Shown here in pieces: positions 1-10,910 of a stretch of DNA of 64,000 nucleotides (position 1 is its first letter; every line of letters begins with the position of its first letter). The DNA lies in assembly GCA_015179025.1 (NCBI GenBank), contig WHUX01000217.1, forward strand, positions 1 to 64,000. The letters run 5' to 3'. Source of the stretch: Terfezia claveryi (Eukaryota > Ascomycota > Pezizomycetes > Pezizales > Pezizaceae). A program made the position numbers and the translations under genes. A model generated the notes under the pieces. That model had not been told where the DNA came from. It did no database searches and worked only from the letters and a program-made list of their open reading frames with translations.

Positions 1-1781
1 GAGAATTGACGTTCAATTATATTGGTATAGTTCTCAATAGCTAAGGATGCTTCATCTTTAGTTTTTAAGAAGTAAACCCAAACCATTCATATAAAATTAT
101 CAATAAAGGTAATATAGTAGCGTATGTTGCCATAAGAAGGAACTGGAGCAATACTACTTAAGTCCTGTGGATAATTTTAAAGGTCGTGATGCATGAGGAC
201 CATGAGTTGTTGGTACTTATGAGTTGATTTCGCTTGAATGCAGGTTGTGCAACTGAATTGTATAGGAATAGTAGGTATAATATATCCATCATGATAAACT
301 GTAGGATCAATTTTTGATGGGTGTCCTAAAGCATTATGCCACTGTTCAAAGGTATTTTCATGAGATATAAACGCTTTTTCTTGTGTATCTGGTACTTCAA
401 TAATATAAGGAAGGCTATTATAGAACTCTGTAACAAGAACTAGACTTCTATTCTTTGTATCAAGTATCCACAATTTCCTTTTGCTTCCCATATAAAGCTA
501 TTAGAACGAACTGAATTCCATGAAAACAAGTTATGACAAAGAGTAGGGACATATAACACATTCCTTAAACAATTGGATTAACTGAGCCATCAGGAAGCAA
601 ACAATTCAAACGAACTGTGCCAATCCCTTCTGCCTGTAGAATGCCATTGCCTCCTACATTTATAGTTCCATTATGCGTGGAGATTGTATCGAATTGTCCT
701 ATATCATATGACATATGAGAACTTGCACAGGAATCAAATTTCCAGGCTGGGGGAGAGGAAGAACTAACACTTGTATATGCTTGTTCCACAGTTAATGTGC
801 AGCTTCTTGTGTTGGCTGTTGTTTCTTAGCCTCTTGATCCCTTTTCAAACGTCTACATTCGTTCCAATTATGGCCTTCGAATGGAGTTTTATTATGTTTC
901 TTGCAATAAGTACACCACTTTGATTTGATATTTTCAGTGGACCCTTTTGCATTAGATATACTAGCATTCCTTTTGCGTTTTTTGGACGCTGGAGCTTTAG
1001 TATTAATTAGAGCAGAGTCTGCTGAGGTTGCCAATTGATGATTGGTAGCCAGACTATGAAGTTTAGACTTCAATTCTGCATATGTGAGATTGTCTTTAGT
1101 TGACAGATTATCAACTGGATTGGGTAATGCTTAATAAGAGCCCTAGCAAAAAATCTCTTTTTGCTTCATCAAATCCTAAGAATGTGCGTAGTGCTTGTCT
1201 GTAGCTATTGGCAGGACCGGACGCACTTTGTTGGTATAGTCGTTCCCATTCGTTTTCATAAATATCGATAAATTCATGAATGGGTTTGGTAGGATTGAAG
1301 TTGGTAGAAATCGAAGTGAAGTTATTCCACTGTTGAATATAACTGAAGGCATTATCAACGTGGTAGGTGTTCTTCAGATAGGTCCAAATAGTATGGGGGT
1401 TTCGAATTTGGAGACCTTTTTGAGGATAGGTTTGCTCAAAACTTGCATCAAAATTAAGAGAGCAGATTGAGACAAAGTGTATATGCATCTTTTCTTTTGC
1501 AGACGCATTTTCTGAGGGTGTAACGCCATCAATAACAATAGAGGTAGTTCCCATTCCAGAAAGACCATTTTCATCATGTCTGCCCAGTCTTCATAGTTGG
1601 TTTGACCAACTAATGGATCAATATTATCGATTTTGACAGAGGCTTGATGAAAGTCTTTAGGGATTTTAAAGACTTGGACTTGTTGTGAGGTTCTCGAAGG
1701 TTCAAGGGATCTGGTGACAATGATTGAGCCATTGTAGATGCGTTCGATGGTTGTGGTTGAGGTAGAGCAGACCGGGCTCAT
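1..1781 (-). pseudogene. copia gag-pol (gag, protease, integrase start), frameshifted
   Basis: The gag part begins at an ATG at 1781-1779 and continues in a second frame at 1554-1111, with a UBN2-like capsid region containing the motif QALRTFLGFDEAKRDFLLGLL-like residues near 1200-1140. At about 930-850 there is a zinc knuckle of spacing C-x2-C-x10-H-x4-C (WCTYC ... GHNWNEC), wider than the retroviral C-x2-C-x4-H-x4-C. The protease active site reads DSCASSHM near 740-720. The GAG-pre-integrase domain at 491-177 has HNALGHP and CTTC, and bases 176-1 encode the YITFIDNF start of the integrase core. Frame changes near 1550, 1090, 790 and 495 break it. The domain order makes copia rather than gypsy secure. 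Confidence 0.85.
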
Positions 1782-1785
1782 AACC
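1771..1785 (-). promoter_or_regulatory. primer-binding site for a half tRNA-iMet, overlapping the gag start codon
   Basis: The plus strand reads ACCGGGCTCATAACC directly beside the LTR end. GGGCTCATAACC is the anticodon stem-loop of eukaryotic initiator tRNA-Met, so the minus strand is complementary to it. Drosophila copia and yeast Ty5 are primed in this way by a cleaved half tRNA. The gag ATG at 1781-1779 is the complement of the CAU anticodon itself. Confidence 0.75.
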
Positions 1786-2142
1786 TGTTGAGATACAGGT
1801 ATATAAGATATACACTATATCCAACAGGCAGGTAATTCAACCAAGTATCCAATAAAGGAGAAACTTGGGAACGGATCTAATAGGCTGGTAGAGGACGTTC
1901 TGGTGAATGTAGAGGACGTTGTGGATCCTGAAGAGGACGCTGTAGAGCGTGCACTAGAAACGTAGAATATATAGGAGAATATATAGTGGAATGTGTGAGT
2001 GAATGAGATTGATGTGAAATGATGTGAACTAATAATCTCTAAAGGAAGGGAATTCCCCTCCTATATATACACGATTCCAGCAAGCTATAGCATAAGCCAG
2101 AGCATGCTAAATGCGTTCAACATGATTATAACATACTCAACA
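1786..2142 (-). repeat. 5' LTR of the copia element
   Basis: The segment starts TGTTGAG and ends CTCAACA, a perfect 7-bp inverted terminal repeat, and it abuts the primer-binding site with no gap. On the minus strand a TATA-like TATATATAGG lies near 2072-2062. The outer boundary is inferred only from the inverted repeat because the partner LTR is outside the window. Confidence 0.6.
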
Positions 2143-2422
2143 TATTTAAGTTTATAACAATAAAGTTTAACAGAAGTATAACTCAGAATATGGTTTAACA
2201 TGTATTGTAAGCATGTGAATAGAGCTAAAACAGAGTTATTAGAGTGTGAATAACATAACTAACAATAGAGTTATGCATGTGAAAAGTATATGGAAATACT
2301 TAATCTATGTAAGTATGAAGCACATGATTTGACATGTAATGGAATGTAATTAGGAATGAATAATGCATGTGTATGTGATTTATGGTGTAAGAGAGAGCGT
2401 TTGAACGCGTTTTTTAATAGAA
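2143..2422. other. AT-rich spacer without recognisable features
   Basis: Short echoes of CATGTGA and ATAACATAACTAA occur but no open frame or element end is evident. It may be flanking sequence of the copia insertion or a decayed piece of the chromovirus that follows. Confidence 0.4.
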
Positions 2423-2938
2423 AGAATTTTGGAGTTTAGGTCACAACCTGGAATAGGGAAGTTGCAGTACAAGGTGAAATAGAAGAGATGGCCTCAAAAG
2501 TTTAATGAGTGGGTACATGCTGATGGTGTTGATGAGTCATTGAAAAAACAATTCTAGTTGCTTGGTAGTAAGTAAGCAACTTACAAAAAGAAAAAGGTTA
2601 GTGACCATAAGCTTGGCAAAAATAAGACAAGGAAAGAGACACTGGAAATGATTAATAAGGAAAGAGAAAAAGTCCTTGCTCCCCCTATTTCATCTAATGC
2701 AGTCAAGATTGATAAAGGCAAAGGCAAAGAGATGGACTTACCCTAAATAATGCTTAGATATTTCTTTTTAGAAAGACAGCTACAAGAGGTGATTGGTCAG
2801 TATTTTGATGACATTGCTGTTAATAGGGATTTCAAGCAAGGGTATAATAATGTTAGGTATAACATAGGAGTAGAAGGTAGTAGTACCTATATGGATAGGA
2901 ACAATAGGTATTTTGGGTTAAATGTTAACTACTAATGT
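2423..2938 (+). pseudogene. integrase C-terminus with chromodomain, remnant of a chromovirus
   Basis: One frame runs from 2423 to the TAA at 2936-2938 with a few TAG/TAA interruptions. Its start reads RILEFRSQ ... LQYKVK*KRWPQKFNEWV, the beta-strand and aromatic-cage pattern of a chromodomain, and parallels the A1 chromodomain (VLEFR ... QYKVRWLGY). A lysine-rich linker and a 61-residue tail beginning MLRYFFLERQLQEVIG follow. Chromodomains at this place target insertion to modified histones. The protein upstream is missing, so only the last part of the element survives here. Confidence 0.65.
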
Positions 2939-2999
2939 ACATAACCCATTTCTCCTATTTATTTCTTAGGATAGAAGTTTTTATCTAAACAGGGAGGCA

Positions 3000-3739
3000 T
3001 GTAAGGAAGTGGCTTACTCATATCTTATGACTAACCCTCTAGCTCATAAATGTATTTCTTATGTATTTTCTTACTAAGCAAGCATCTCAAAAACACACAA
3101 CATTGTGTGCTGTATGCCTTGCTAATATTTCATATGTTATCATATGCATTTACATGTTATTTCACATGCTTTCACATGTATGAGTCTATGAAAGACTTAA
3201 CTTATTTTGTACTAAATAGTACTTGGAAGTACTATCAAGAACCTTCTATTGTATTGATTTCAAATTATGTAAAGGTTAGAAGATGGTGCACTGCCCCAGC
3301 ACTGCCCCAGTACTACCCCATTCACAAACACATATAGTCCCCTGAATTTCCCTTCAGTTGGACAGACAGTTAGAACTCAGAACATAGTTAAAGTACAATT
3401 AATATAGAAGTTCTACTGGTTAATTCCTAAGTACCTCTGGCACTCCTATACTACTTTACCTGTTACAGTAATCTTATACTACTGGTAATAACTTTAATAG
3501 TAAGGATTAATAACACATAATTAGTAATCTACTTTGTAGTATACATTACTAGCTTAAGATTATTTGATTAGATTAGATAATATTATCTAATCTAATCTGA
3601 TTCTCCAGTCCCCTTTATCAATACTCACATGTATATATACATCCTGGATTATTGGTTCACTTCATTCCACATAGCTGGCCTCAGTTGTAGGGAGGGTAAA
3701 GACAGTTCTCTTCGTAGAAACCAAAGGTCCCTACTTACA
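3000..3739 (+). repeat. 3' LTR of the chromovirus remnant
   Basis: A purine tract AAACAGGGAGGCA at about 2987-2999 is followed by TGTAAG, and the segment closes with CTTACA at 3734-3739, a perfect 6-bp inverted terminal repeat. A TATA box (TATATATA) lies at 3632-3639 about 100 bp from the end. About 60 bp separate the last coding codon from the LTR, normal for a 3' LTR. No second copy is in the window, so the boundaries rest on the inverted repeat and purine tract. Confidence 0.6.
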
Positions 3740-3977
3740 TGCATGCAACCATATACTTAAGGCATCATAGCGTATAGTGCGCCCAAGGCAAGAATTGGCA
3801 GAGGCCCCAGTATAAAGCAGGCTAGCACTGAATCTTAGCAAGTAATCTGTAGATCATCGATTAATCGGCGAAGTGGTTCGAGGCAAGTTACAGTAGGTAA
3901 AGACCGAGGCGAGTCGATAGCCAAATGAGTTATCGGGGTAGGAAACTCGGACTAACTCACCCTATAGCACATACTAT
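3740..3977. other. unassigned segment retaining many CpG dinucleotides
   Basis: This 238-bp stretch lies between the LTR ending at 3739 and family A sequence starting about 3978. It keeps CpG-rich words such as ATCGGCGAAG and GACCGAGGCGAGTCG, unlike its neighbours. It contains GGTTCGAGGC at 3874-3883, which resembles a Pol III B box. No open reading frame is convincing. Confidence 0.35.
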
Positions 3978-4051
3978 TGGTAGAGATATTGTAGTTATAG
4001 GTATAGTTAGAAGGATCAATGCTATTGGAAATATAGTTGTCTTCAGTAGTA
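3978..4051 (-). mobile_element. left fragment of family A copy A2 (RNase H end)
   Basis: Read on the minus strand this matches the end of the RNase H region of A1 (around 18790-18860), including the reverse complement of ATTGATCCTCCTAACTA with a few transitions. Its continuation begins at 22636 on the other side of B1. It is the left half of the target into which B1 jumped. Confidence 0.8.
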
Positions 4052-4743
4052 TGAAGGCACTTTATTCCTAACGGAAGAATATGCAGTGAAGGACAAGATG
4101 AGAACTTCAATAATATTACTAACTTAGAAAAGAAAAAAAGATAGAGAGATTACAAAAGTAGAATCGTACATTACAAAATCGCTGCTTCTTTTTACCTTCT
4201 TCAAGTTTTTCCATAAAAATACCATAACCACTATATCCTTCTACTTTCCATCACAATAATATCATTATCAACCAACAAGACTAACTTTTGCGTAATTCTG
4301 CCTCAAACTAACCATTATACTGATATCCATCTCTCTTGATACCCGAACAAGCTTATTTGACTGTCATTTCTTCACCATTCCCTTATTCAACACCCAAACA
4401 ACTCTGTTTGACTGTCAATTCTCTTGCTTATTCGACACCCGAACAACTCTATTCGACTGTCAAATCTTCACCTTATTCAATACCCGAACAACTCTGTTCG
4501 ACTGTCAAATCTCTTGCTTTTTTAGCATATCAGCCTCTTTAATTTGACACTCGAACAAGTTTGTTCTGGTCCTAGCATTAACAAGCAAATCACCAAAAAC
4601 AATGCCATTCATTTAACTAACTAAATCACTTGATAAATGAAAACCAATAACATAAATAATAAAAATAAAATAATAATAAAAAAACTAAAAAAAACACACA
4701 AAAAAATCAAACTTTTTCCTACTCTTCCTTATTCTCCACCACA
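4052..4743 (-). repeat. 3' LTR of B1
   Basis: On the plus strand it starts TGAAGGCAC and ends CCACCACA. The same sequence occurs at 12966-13465 plus 22445-22635 and, in plus orientation, at 30048 and 36826. The internal side has a purine tract (minus strand AGAGGGGTCAGA) directly before TGTGG. It holds the palindromic array described separately. Confidence 0.85.
4336..4575. repeat. array of palindromic GACACCCGAACA / TGTTCG-GTC units in the B LTR
   Basis: Four to five units of roughly 45 bp repeat the pattern GACACCCGAACA, a short loop, then TGTTCGACTGTC and a TTATTC or CTTGC spacer. Each unit can fold into a hairpin. Homologous arrays lie at 13250-13465, 30205-30500 and 36985-37330. The C1 LTR carries two units of the same consensus. 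Confidence 0.8.
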
Positions 4744-5012
4744 TCTGACCCCTCTAATAAGAGTTGATATCCTTGTCAACCCAACAAAATCTAACCCAAC
4801 CCAAAAATAAATAAATAAATACTCAAGAAAAACAACTTTACTAAATATACCATGACTCATAAAAAAAACTATATAATCCCTAAAAAAAATGCATCCAAAT
4901 GAAATAAAAGCACTATTAATATCCCCCAAAAAAATCCCTATATTCTAAACCAAAGAAAAAGATAATTTACCCTAAAAAAAAGAAAAATCAAAACATCAAA
5001 CAAAAAGAAACC
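4744..5012 (-). other. 3' untranslated region and purine tract of B1
   Basis: After the stop of the third ORF the minus strand is T-rich and ends with the purine tract before the LTR. A short open stretch at 4929-4729 is low complexity and not credible as a gene. Confidence 0.6.
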
Positions 5013-6335
5013 CTACTTATCGTCCTCCTCTTCCTCCTCATCATCATCGTCATCATCAAGGAAGATTTCGGCTGCCTTTTTCATTATCGGGGACATCTCT
5101 CTTATCATTAGCACTACCTTTATCTTCATTCCACTTATGAGTATTTATAGCTTGCATATTATACGAGCAGGTAGAACCCATGACTCATCTTCCTCTTCGT
5201 TCTCATCATGAGTGTTTAATGCTATTAGTATATCTTGAACCTTACCTTCTACGAGTAGATCGTTGAGAGTTTCTGAGTTCATGGCGTTAACGTCTTCTTA
5301 TCTCTAATAGTCTAACAAGCTTAGTACTTCAGAATCGCAGTCCTCTTTATTTGCCTCCTCTATCCACATTCACTTATAGGCAGGGAGTTGCTCTTGCGGG
5401 GGTGCTCTTTAGCGCTTACAAGTCTGGCTACGTCCACAAGTTGTCTGTCACCCTCTTATCCGTGTCCTTTGCCTTGTCAAAGTTACACGATTGGGTGGTA
5501 TTACTACTGATGCGGTAGGGATTCGTGGTACAGAAGACAATGCTGCTTCTGCTGCCTCTTGACTTTGGTTCTCTCTTTCCCTGGCTTCCACATTCTCCAA
5601 AGAATTCAAGAGATTGTCCTGACCTATTCGATCTGCTAATGATCTCAACATTGCAGTATAGGCTGGATGGTATTTCTTCTGATGTGGTTCAAGCAATAAT
5701 AGTAGGTTAGCATTCTGAAGCACCCACCGAATGTCTTCTGCTATTGCCCAGTCATCCATCTTGGTTCTTGGCGTTTCTTTTCGAGCAGTGATTTCGGTCC
5801 TGATTAATAGCATGATATCATTAACTAAATCCATTTCACAATCAAATGATAATAATTATACTGCAAGGGAACATAGTTGGGTGAATTCGATAGATGGCTA
5901 AGGAGGATAGAGCTCGCCCATAAGTATTGTCCATTCTGGGCTCCAATATTTTTTCATCAGAAGATTGTAATTACGGCGTCTTCGAAAAGCAATTGTATAT
6001 ACAAAGCTCAATCTATCTAACTTGTCCATTTGAAACTCTAGTTTAGCTCATTCATGAGAAACTCCCCATGCTGCTAGTTTGGCATCTGTGGCTTATGTGA
6101 TCAACATCGTCTGAGCTACTATAAGTGCTCCAACTCTTTCTCCTATTTCTCTTGTTAATCATGCTATTCCCTTCAGAAATCTCTACTGATTTGGTCCGCC
6201 GATGATGGATTTGACTGCTCCTTCAAATTGGGTATTGACAATACTCTCGCTAATCATAATTTCCTTGAATCTTGTCTGCAATTCTTCTTCTGCAATAGTG
6301 AATAGTCGAGCGAGTTCTAATCAAGAAGAAGACAT
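5013..6335 (-). pseudogene. third ORF of family B (env position), unknown function, acidic C-terminus
   Basis: One frame of 441 codons runs from ATG at 6335-6333 to TAG at 5015-5013 with no frame change. Some thirteen in-frame stops interrupt it, and all can arise from TGG, CGA, CAA or CAG by one C-to-T change on either strand. The first residues read MSSS*LELARLFTIAEEELQ. A tryptophan-rich middle contains KYWSPEWTILMGELYPP, the clean stretch 5834-5451 contains AEDIRWVLQNAN, a basic RTRIRG segment follows, and the protein ends in a run of thirteen Asp/Glu before DK-stop. I see no signal peptide or membrane span, so env is not supported. It lies between the integrase end (about 6690) and the 3' LTR, sense to pol. 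I do not recognise the family. Confidence 0.7.
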
Positions 6336-6524
6336 TGTGGAGGTATAGATAAGGAATAGTAGAAATAGTAATAAGAAGACTAGAGATATATGGGTAAATA
6401 TGAGCGAAGTTTTTTCAGTTTTTCTTGAAACTTGAAGAAGGCTGTTGTTCACTGGTTCTAGATATGATCTTGGTGGTTATCCTGAGGAGGAGAGACAAGG
6501 AAGACTTAGCTCTTGCTTTCCACC

Positions 6525-6533
6525 CTTTATATA
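6525..6533 (-). promoter_or_regulatory. TATA-like box upstream of the third ORF
   Basis: The minus strand reads GGAGTATATAAAGGG, with TATATAAAG at 6533-6525, about 190 bp before the ATG at 6335. The interval has no competing reading frame. This suggests the third ORF has its own promoter rather than being read through from pol, but only by motif. Confidence 0.45.
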
Positions 6534-6689
6534 CTCCTATATCCTTCAACTATATATTAAGGTACACTAAATAAATTAAAACATATTAAAAACACTATAA
6601 TACTTAGACTTGCCCTATAACGCTGTATGCAACTTTGTAACACGCTATATTATAATAAACTATACCTGTTTATCCAGTTCCATTTCCTC

Positions 6690-9600
6690 TATTTCCTCTC
6701 ATAATAGTCTGTACTCTTCGCAGTCAACCCCTATTTACGGGTAGCAGCCTTTCAGCCTTTCCCCCAAGTACGGTAGCTTCATTTAGTTACCGTCTAGCTC
6801 TTCCAGAAGGTAGATACCCTTATTCCAGCATAAATCTTTAATTCTGTAAGGGCTAAGCCAATGGTTTTCTAACTTCCTAAACCATTGCTTTATTATTACA
6901 GAATTATAGAGAAGGACTAGATCACCGATATTTAAATCTTCAACTCTTTGTTACCTTCTTTGGTCAAAGAATTGTTTATTCAGCAAACGATTTTCGGCCA
7001 ATCTCTCAGCAGCAGCTCTTAAGTTTTCTTCTTTTCTTTCTAGTTGCTTTGTTCTAGTTGCTAATAATTGTTCTCTGGTATGTATTTGATTCCAGTCTAC
7101 TATTGCCCATGAAATCATAGTTAGCTCAATAGGTAAATTACATTCTTGTTCGAATACTAGTATAAATAGTGGGAACTCGATTGATGCTCGAGTAGTGATA
7201 CGATTGGCCCAAAGAACAAATGGTAAGTTCTTTGTCCAATTTTTGCCCAATTTAGCTAGTGCATCAATAATCTGTTGATGTCCCCGTTCCACCAACATAT
7301 TAGGCTATGGATAGCATATTACAATTGCTATATTCACGATATTATACTGTTGCAAAAGCTCCTGCACTTCTCCTTTATTTTCCGAGCTGTTATCATACAC
7401 TATCTGTGCAGGTACTCCAAACCTAGCTATCCACTACAAAACGAAGGCTGCTACTGTCTTTGCGTTAGCCTTTCTGATTCCTTTCACTTCGATCCATCCA
7501 GTAAGGTTATTCCTCATCACAACAATATACCCATACCCTACATCTCTTGGCATGTGGATTATGTTGAGTCCAATTTTTCTCCATATTATACTGTATATTA
7601 TCAGGTAAAGTTCTTTGTTATATTGGTTAGGTTACCTTCATTGATACTAATCACATGTCTGAACATAGTCTTTTATGTCAGTGTAGAGGCTTCTCCACCA
7701 ATATCTAATATTCACTTTCTGGTATGTTCCATTCCATCCTCTATGTCTCCTTTCGTCGTGCAATTCTCGTATGATATGCTATCATTCCTCTGCTTCCCAG
7801 ATGACTTTTGCTGGCAGAAGATTCCGCTTCATGTGACAATAAAGATAGTTATCCCTTATTAGGAACTTTGTTGCTCTATGTCTTAATTTCCAATACTCCA
7901 TATTCGATATTCCTTGTAGTCTTCGCATAGTGGTAAGGAATCCTATGATCTCTTCATACCACTCCACATCCGCAACCATTGCTTGTGCCGGTATCCCACA
8001 TCTCAGAAGTATTTCATTAATAGTATCCAAGTCAGCATCAAGAGTACAGTCGAATTTGTCAGGAGCTATTTCCTCGGGCGAATCCTTTCCTCTTTCCCTC
8101 CTAGACAATCCATCTAGTCCTCCATGCTTCTTTCCAGACACATACTTTACTTCAAAATCAAATAATTGTATCTACGCAAGCCATCTATGGACTACTGATC
8201 TAGGTAAGTCTGATGCCGGTTGATTTAATTGATACAATAGTGTATTTGCATCAATCTCAACTAGAAATTGTACTCCATATAGGTAATTTCGTGTCTTTTT
8301 CAGTGCCTTTAGCAGACCTCAGCACCCCAGTTTCCCTGAATCATAACCTTTTTCTGCGCCTTTCTAGACTCCGTTCTCATATCTAGCCAGATGTCTTCTT
8401 TTTTTATTGTCTGGCTCAGCTTGTTGCAGTATTGCTCCCCATCCTAGTAATAACAAATCAACCAATAGGATAATTCTGCCCTGATTGGGCTCGTAATCTA
8501 TTAGTCGTAATGTGAGTAGACTAGTCAATCTTAATGTGAGCTCTGCTATTGCTTCTTCTTGCTCTTCCCACCAGCTGAACATATCCTTGCTTCTTGTGAG
8601 CTTATATAAAGGTTCTGCTATCCATGTAAATTTTTCTATCCAAATCCGGTAATAAACGCAAGTTCCCAGAAAAGTCTTGATCTCTATTACATTCTGACAC
8701 GGGGGCCAATCTACTATCTTTCTGATTATCTCTTCTACTGGAGTCCTTCCTTCTGATCCATACATGAAGGAGACAATCTTTAGTCTGTCCTTCAAAAATT
8801 CACTCTTCTCTCTAGCGATAGTTGCTCCTGCTCTTACAAGATCAACTAAAGTCTGGTTAATAGAATAAATAGCCTCTAAAACAAATCGCCTAATGCCAGG
8901 GAAAAACTCCGCAAAAGTCCCATCCTTCAACTTGTACCAGCTTCTCGAACTAGCTTTAGATGCAATATCGTCTATAAATGGAGCAGCTAGTCTCTTCCCA
9001 ATTGGCACCCTAATAGCCTTCCTAATAACTTGATCAAAAACTTGGACTCCATTCGTATATCCTGGCGGTAAGGTCATCATATATAATAACCCAAAAGGAG
9101 TGACAAAGGCAGTTAAATCTCTAGACTCTGGTGCCAAAGCACATTGATCATATCCAGAAAACAAATTCATCAAGGAAACAAGAGGATATCCAGAAAATTC
9201 TTCACTAAACTCATCAACTGCTAGTGGAAGTGAAGCATCTTTGAGCATTACCGCATTTAAGTGAGTTGCTGCATTGATTAGCCGGTATTTTCCATTTTTC
9301 TTCTTTACAAGAAACCATGGATTTCTGTAAGGCCCAAAACTGTGTTCCAGTGCACCATATTGAATTCTGTACTCGCAAATTTTTGTAACCTCTGGAATCT
9401 ATGCTTTAAGTATACAAAAACTTGGTACTTGCCATGATTCATGTGGAATGGTTGAAATTCGGTGCAGAGGCTCAACTTCCTCTCTGAAGACTCTTTTCTG
9501 TGTGAAATCAAACGCTATTGCTGCTTCTTGATTGAACAAAACCTCTAACAAAATTTCCTTTTTCTGCACGATGATGCCTTCTCTGATTTTCAGATCCTTC

Positions 9601-10910
9601 ATATATTCTGAGGTCAATCTCAAACCCTTCGAAATCCTTGAGAATTTAGGTATAATCCATCCTTTTTTATAGAGGGATAAATTAATGTTTGATTCATTAG
9701 CTTTGCCAGATTTAGCATGACTCTCAAACTGCGATTGTTCCCATTCGATGTGTTCATTTCACCAATTTTCATCTCCAGTAGGTTTTGCACTATTCTTATG
9801 AGGCTTATTTATGGGTCTTATCTTATCAGCTTTCTTCTTGTATAACGTCTGAATCTGTGATATCCTTCTTGCTTTTCCTTCGACTATTTCGCCCATAATG
9901 CCAGGGACTGATCCTTTACAATAACTTTCATGTACTGCTTTCCTACTCAAAACAAACTTCTCCTTAATGCCTGGAGTATTATAATCAAAATTATGCACAA
10001 TATTATTAACAATATTTTCCGGAACGCCAAGAATAGATTCCATTTTCTTCTCCTCTTTTCTCGGCCTTATCATAAGGTCAATGATTCCCAAGTTACTGAT
10101 TGACTTTCTTCGTTTCCCTCCAGAGTCATAAATCTTGCCTCCTCTATATTCCTCCCATGATTAGCTGGTACCACGCAGAACATAACCTCATCTCCATTGA
10201 TGCTCGTAACCATAATGTAGCAATTTTCATCATCACAATTATCTTCCTTCATCTTGATAGACCTTACTCAAGGTCTGCCAAGTATGATTTCACAAGTTAG
10301 GTTCACTATTATGAAGAAAGGACCACTGGTTACCACTCCTCCTATCGTAATTGTAACTTTATGGCAGACTCCCACTACATACATACTATGTCCCGTAGCC
10401 CCACCTACGGACCAGTTCACTTTAACGTCAATTAGTATTTTGTATTCCTTGATGATGTCCTCCCTCACTAAGTTCAACTCGGATCCTCCATCAATCAGCA
10501 TTTCCAACATATCTTCTGCATTATCATTTAGAGCTGCAACGCACACCGGGCATGCCACTACGTAAAGCTCTCTATCTGACTCATTCCTGTACACCCATAA
10601 TATTACTACATCTATCTTTTTTTCTATGTGACACTACACTTCCATAATTCATAGAACTTTTCTGATTCCTGTACACTATTGTACTAACTCTGGCCCCGCT
10701 GTTGCTAGAATCTCTTCCAGATTGAGTCCTTCACTACTCATTAACTTATGAGCAATTTTATCGAGGTCTAAGTTTCCTCTCATCTGTATCCAAATAGGAA
10801 CATTCTTAACTTCTTCCATTTCTTTGATCTTCTTTTCTTCTGGCTTCTCCTTTATCTTTTTCTTCTTAGGTTCAAGCTCCTTTAATTCCTCTATATCCTT
10901 CATTATCTTA
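6690..10910 (-). pseudogene. pol of B1: protease, reverse transcriptase, RNase H, integrase
   Basis: A lysine/glutamate-rich linker (10903-10676) precedes a retropepsin-like domain at 10594-10268 with active site LIDGGSE and the C-terminal motif EIILGRP. A pre-RT region follows (10252-9400), then RT at 9248-8364 with the catalytic PFIDDIA near 8990-8966 and TFLGTCVYYR in the thumb. RNase H shows LLVDLLLLGWGAILQQ and ends at SGKKHGGLDGLSRR near 8140. The integrase has an H-H-C-C zinc module (about 7760-7600), QIVYDNSSEN and VERGHQQIIDAL (7298 region), and ends in a GPY/F-like module near 6700. The first catalytic Asp of integrase reads Asn. Several frame breaks and TAG stops show it is inactive. 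Confidence 0.85.

Larger units (their letters stand above)
1..2142 (-). mobile_element. Ty1/copia retrotransposon, 5' portion, cut by the window edge
   Basis: Reading the minus strand from 2142 downwards there is an LTR, a primer-binding site, gag, a zinc knuckle, an aspartic protease, a GAG-pre-integrase domain and the first part of an integrase core, which is the order of a Ty1/copia element. Reverse transcriptase, RNase H and the 3' LTR would lie left of base 1. The frame changes at least four times, so the copy is dead. A TSD cannot be tested because only one end is in the window. Confidence 0.85.

Noticed and set aside
3796..3883. Possible tRNA or SINE from A-box-like TGGCAGAGG and B-box-like GGTTCGAGGC
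   Set aside because: The spacing of about 75 bp, the poor A box and the lack of a cloverleaf do not support a tRNA; only the B-box word is kept as a weak note.
4336..4575. CRISPR-like array of regularly spaced repeats
   Set aside because: The units lie in LTRs of a retrotransposon, the spacers are not unique, no cas genes are present and the sequence is eukaryotic.
5013..6335. Envelope gene of an errantivirus-like element
   Set aside because: No signal peptide, cleavage motif or membrane span is visible; the C-terminus is a run of acidic residues.
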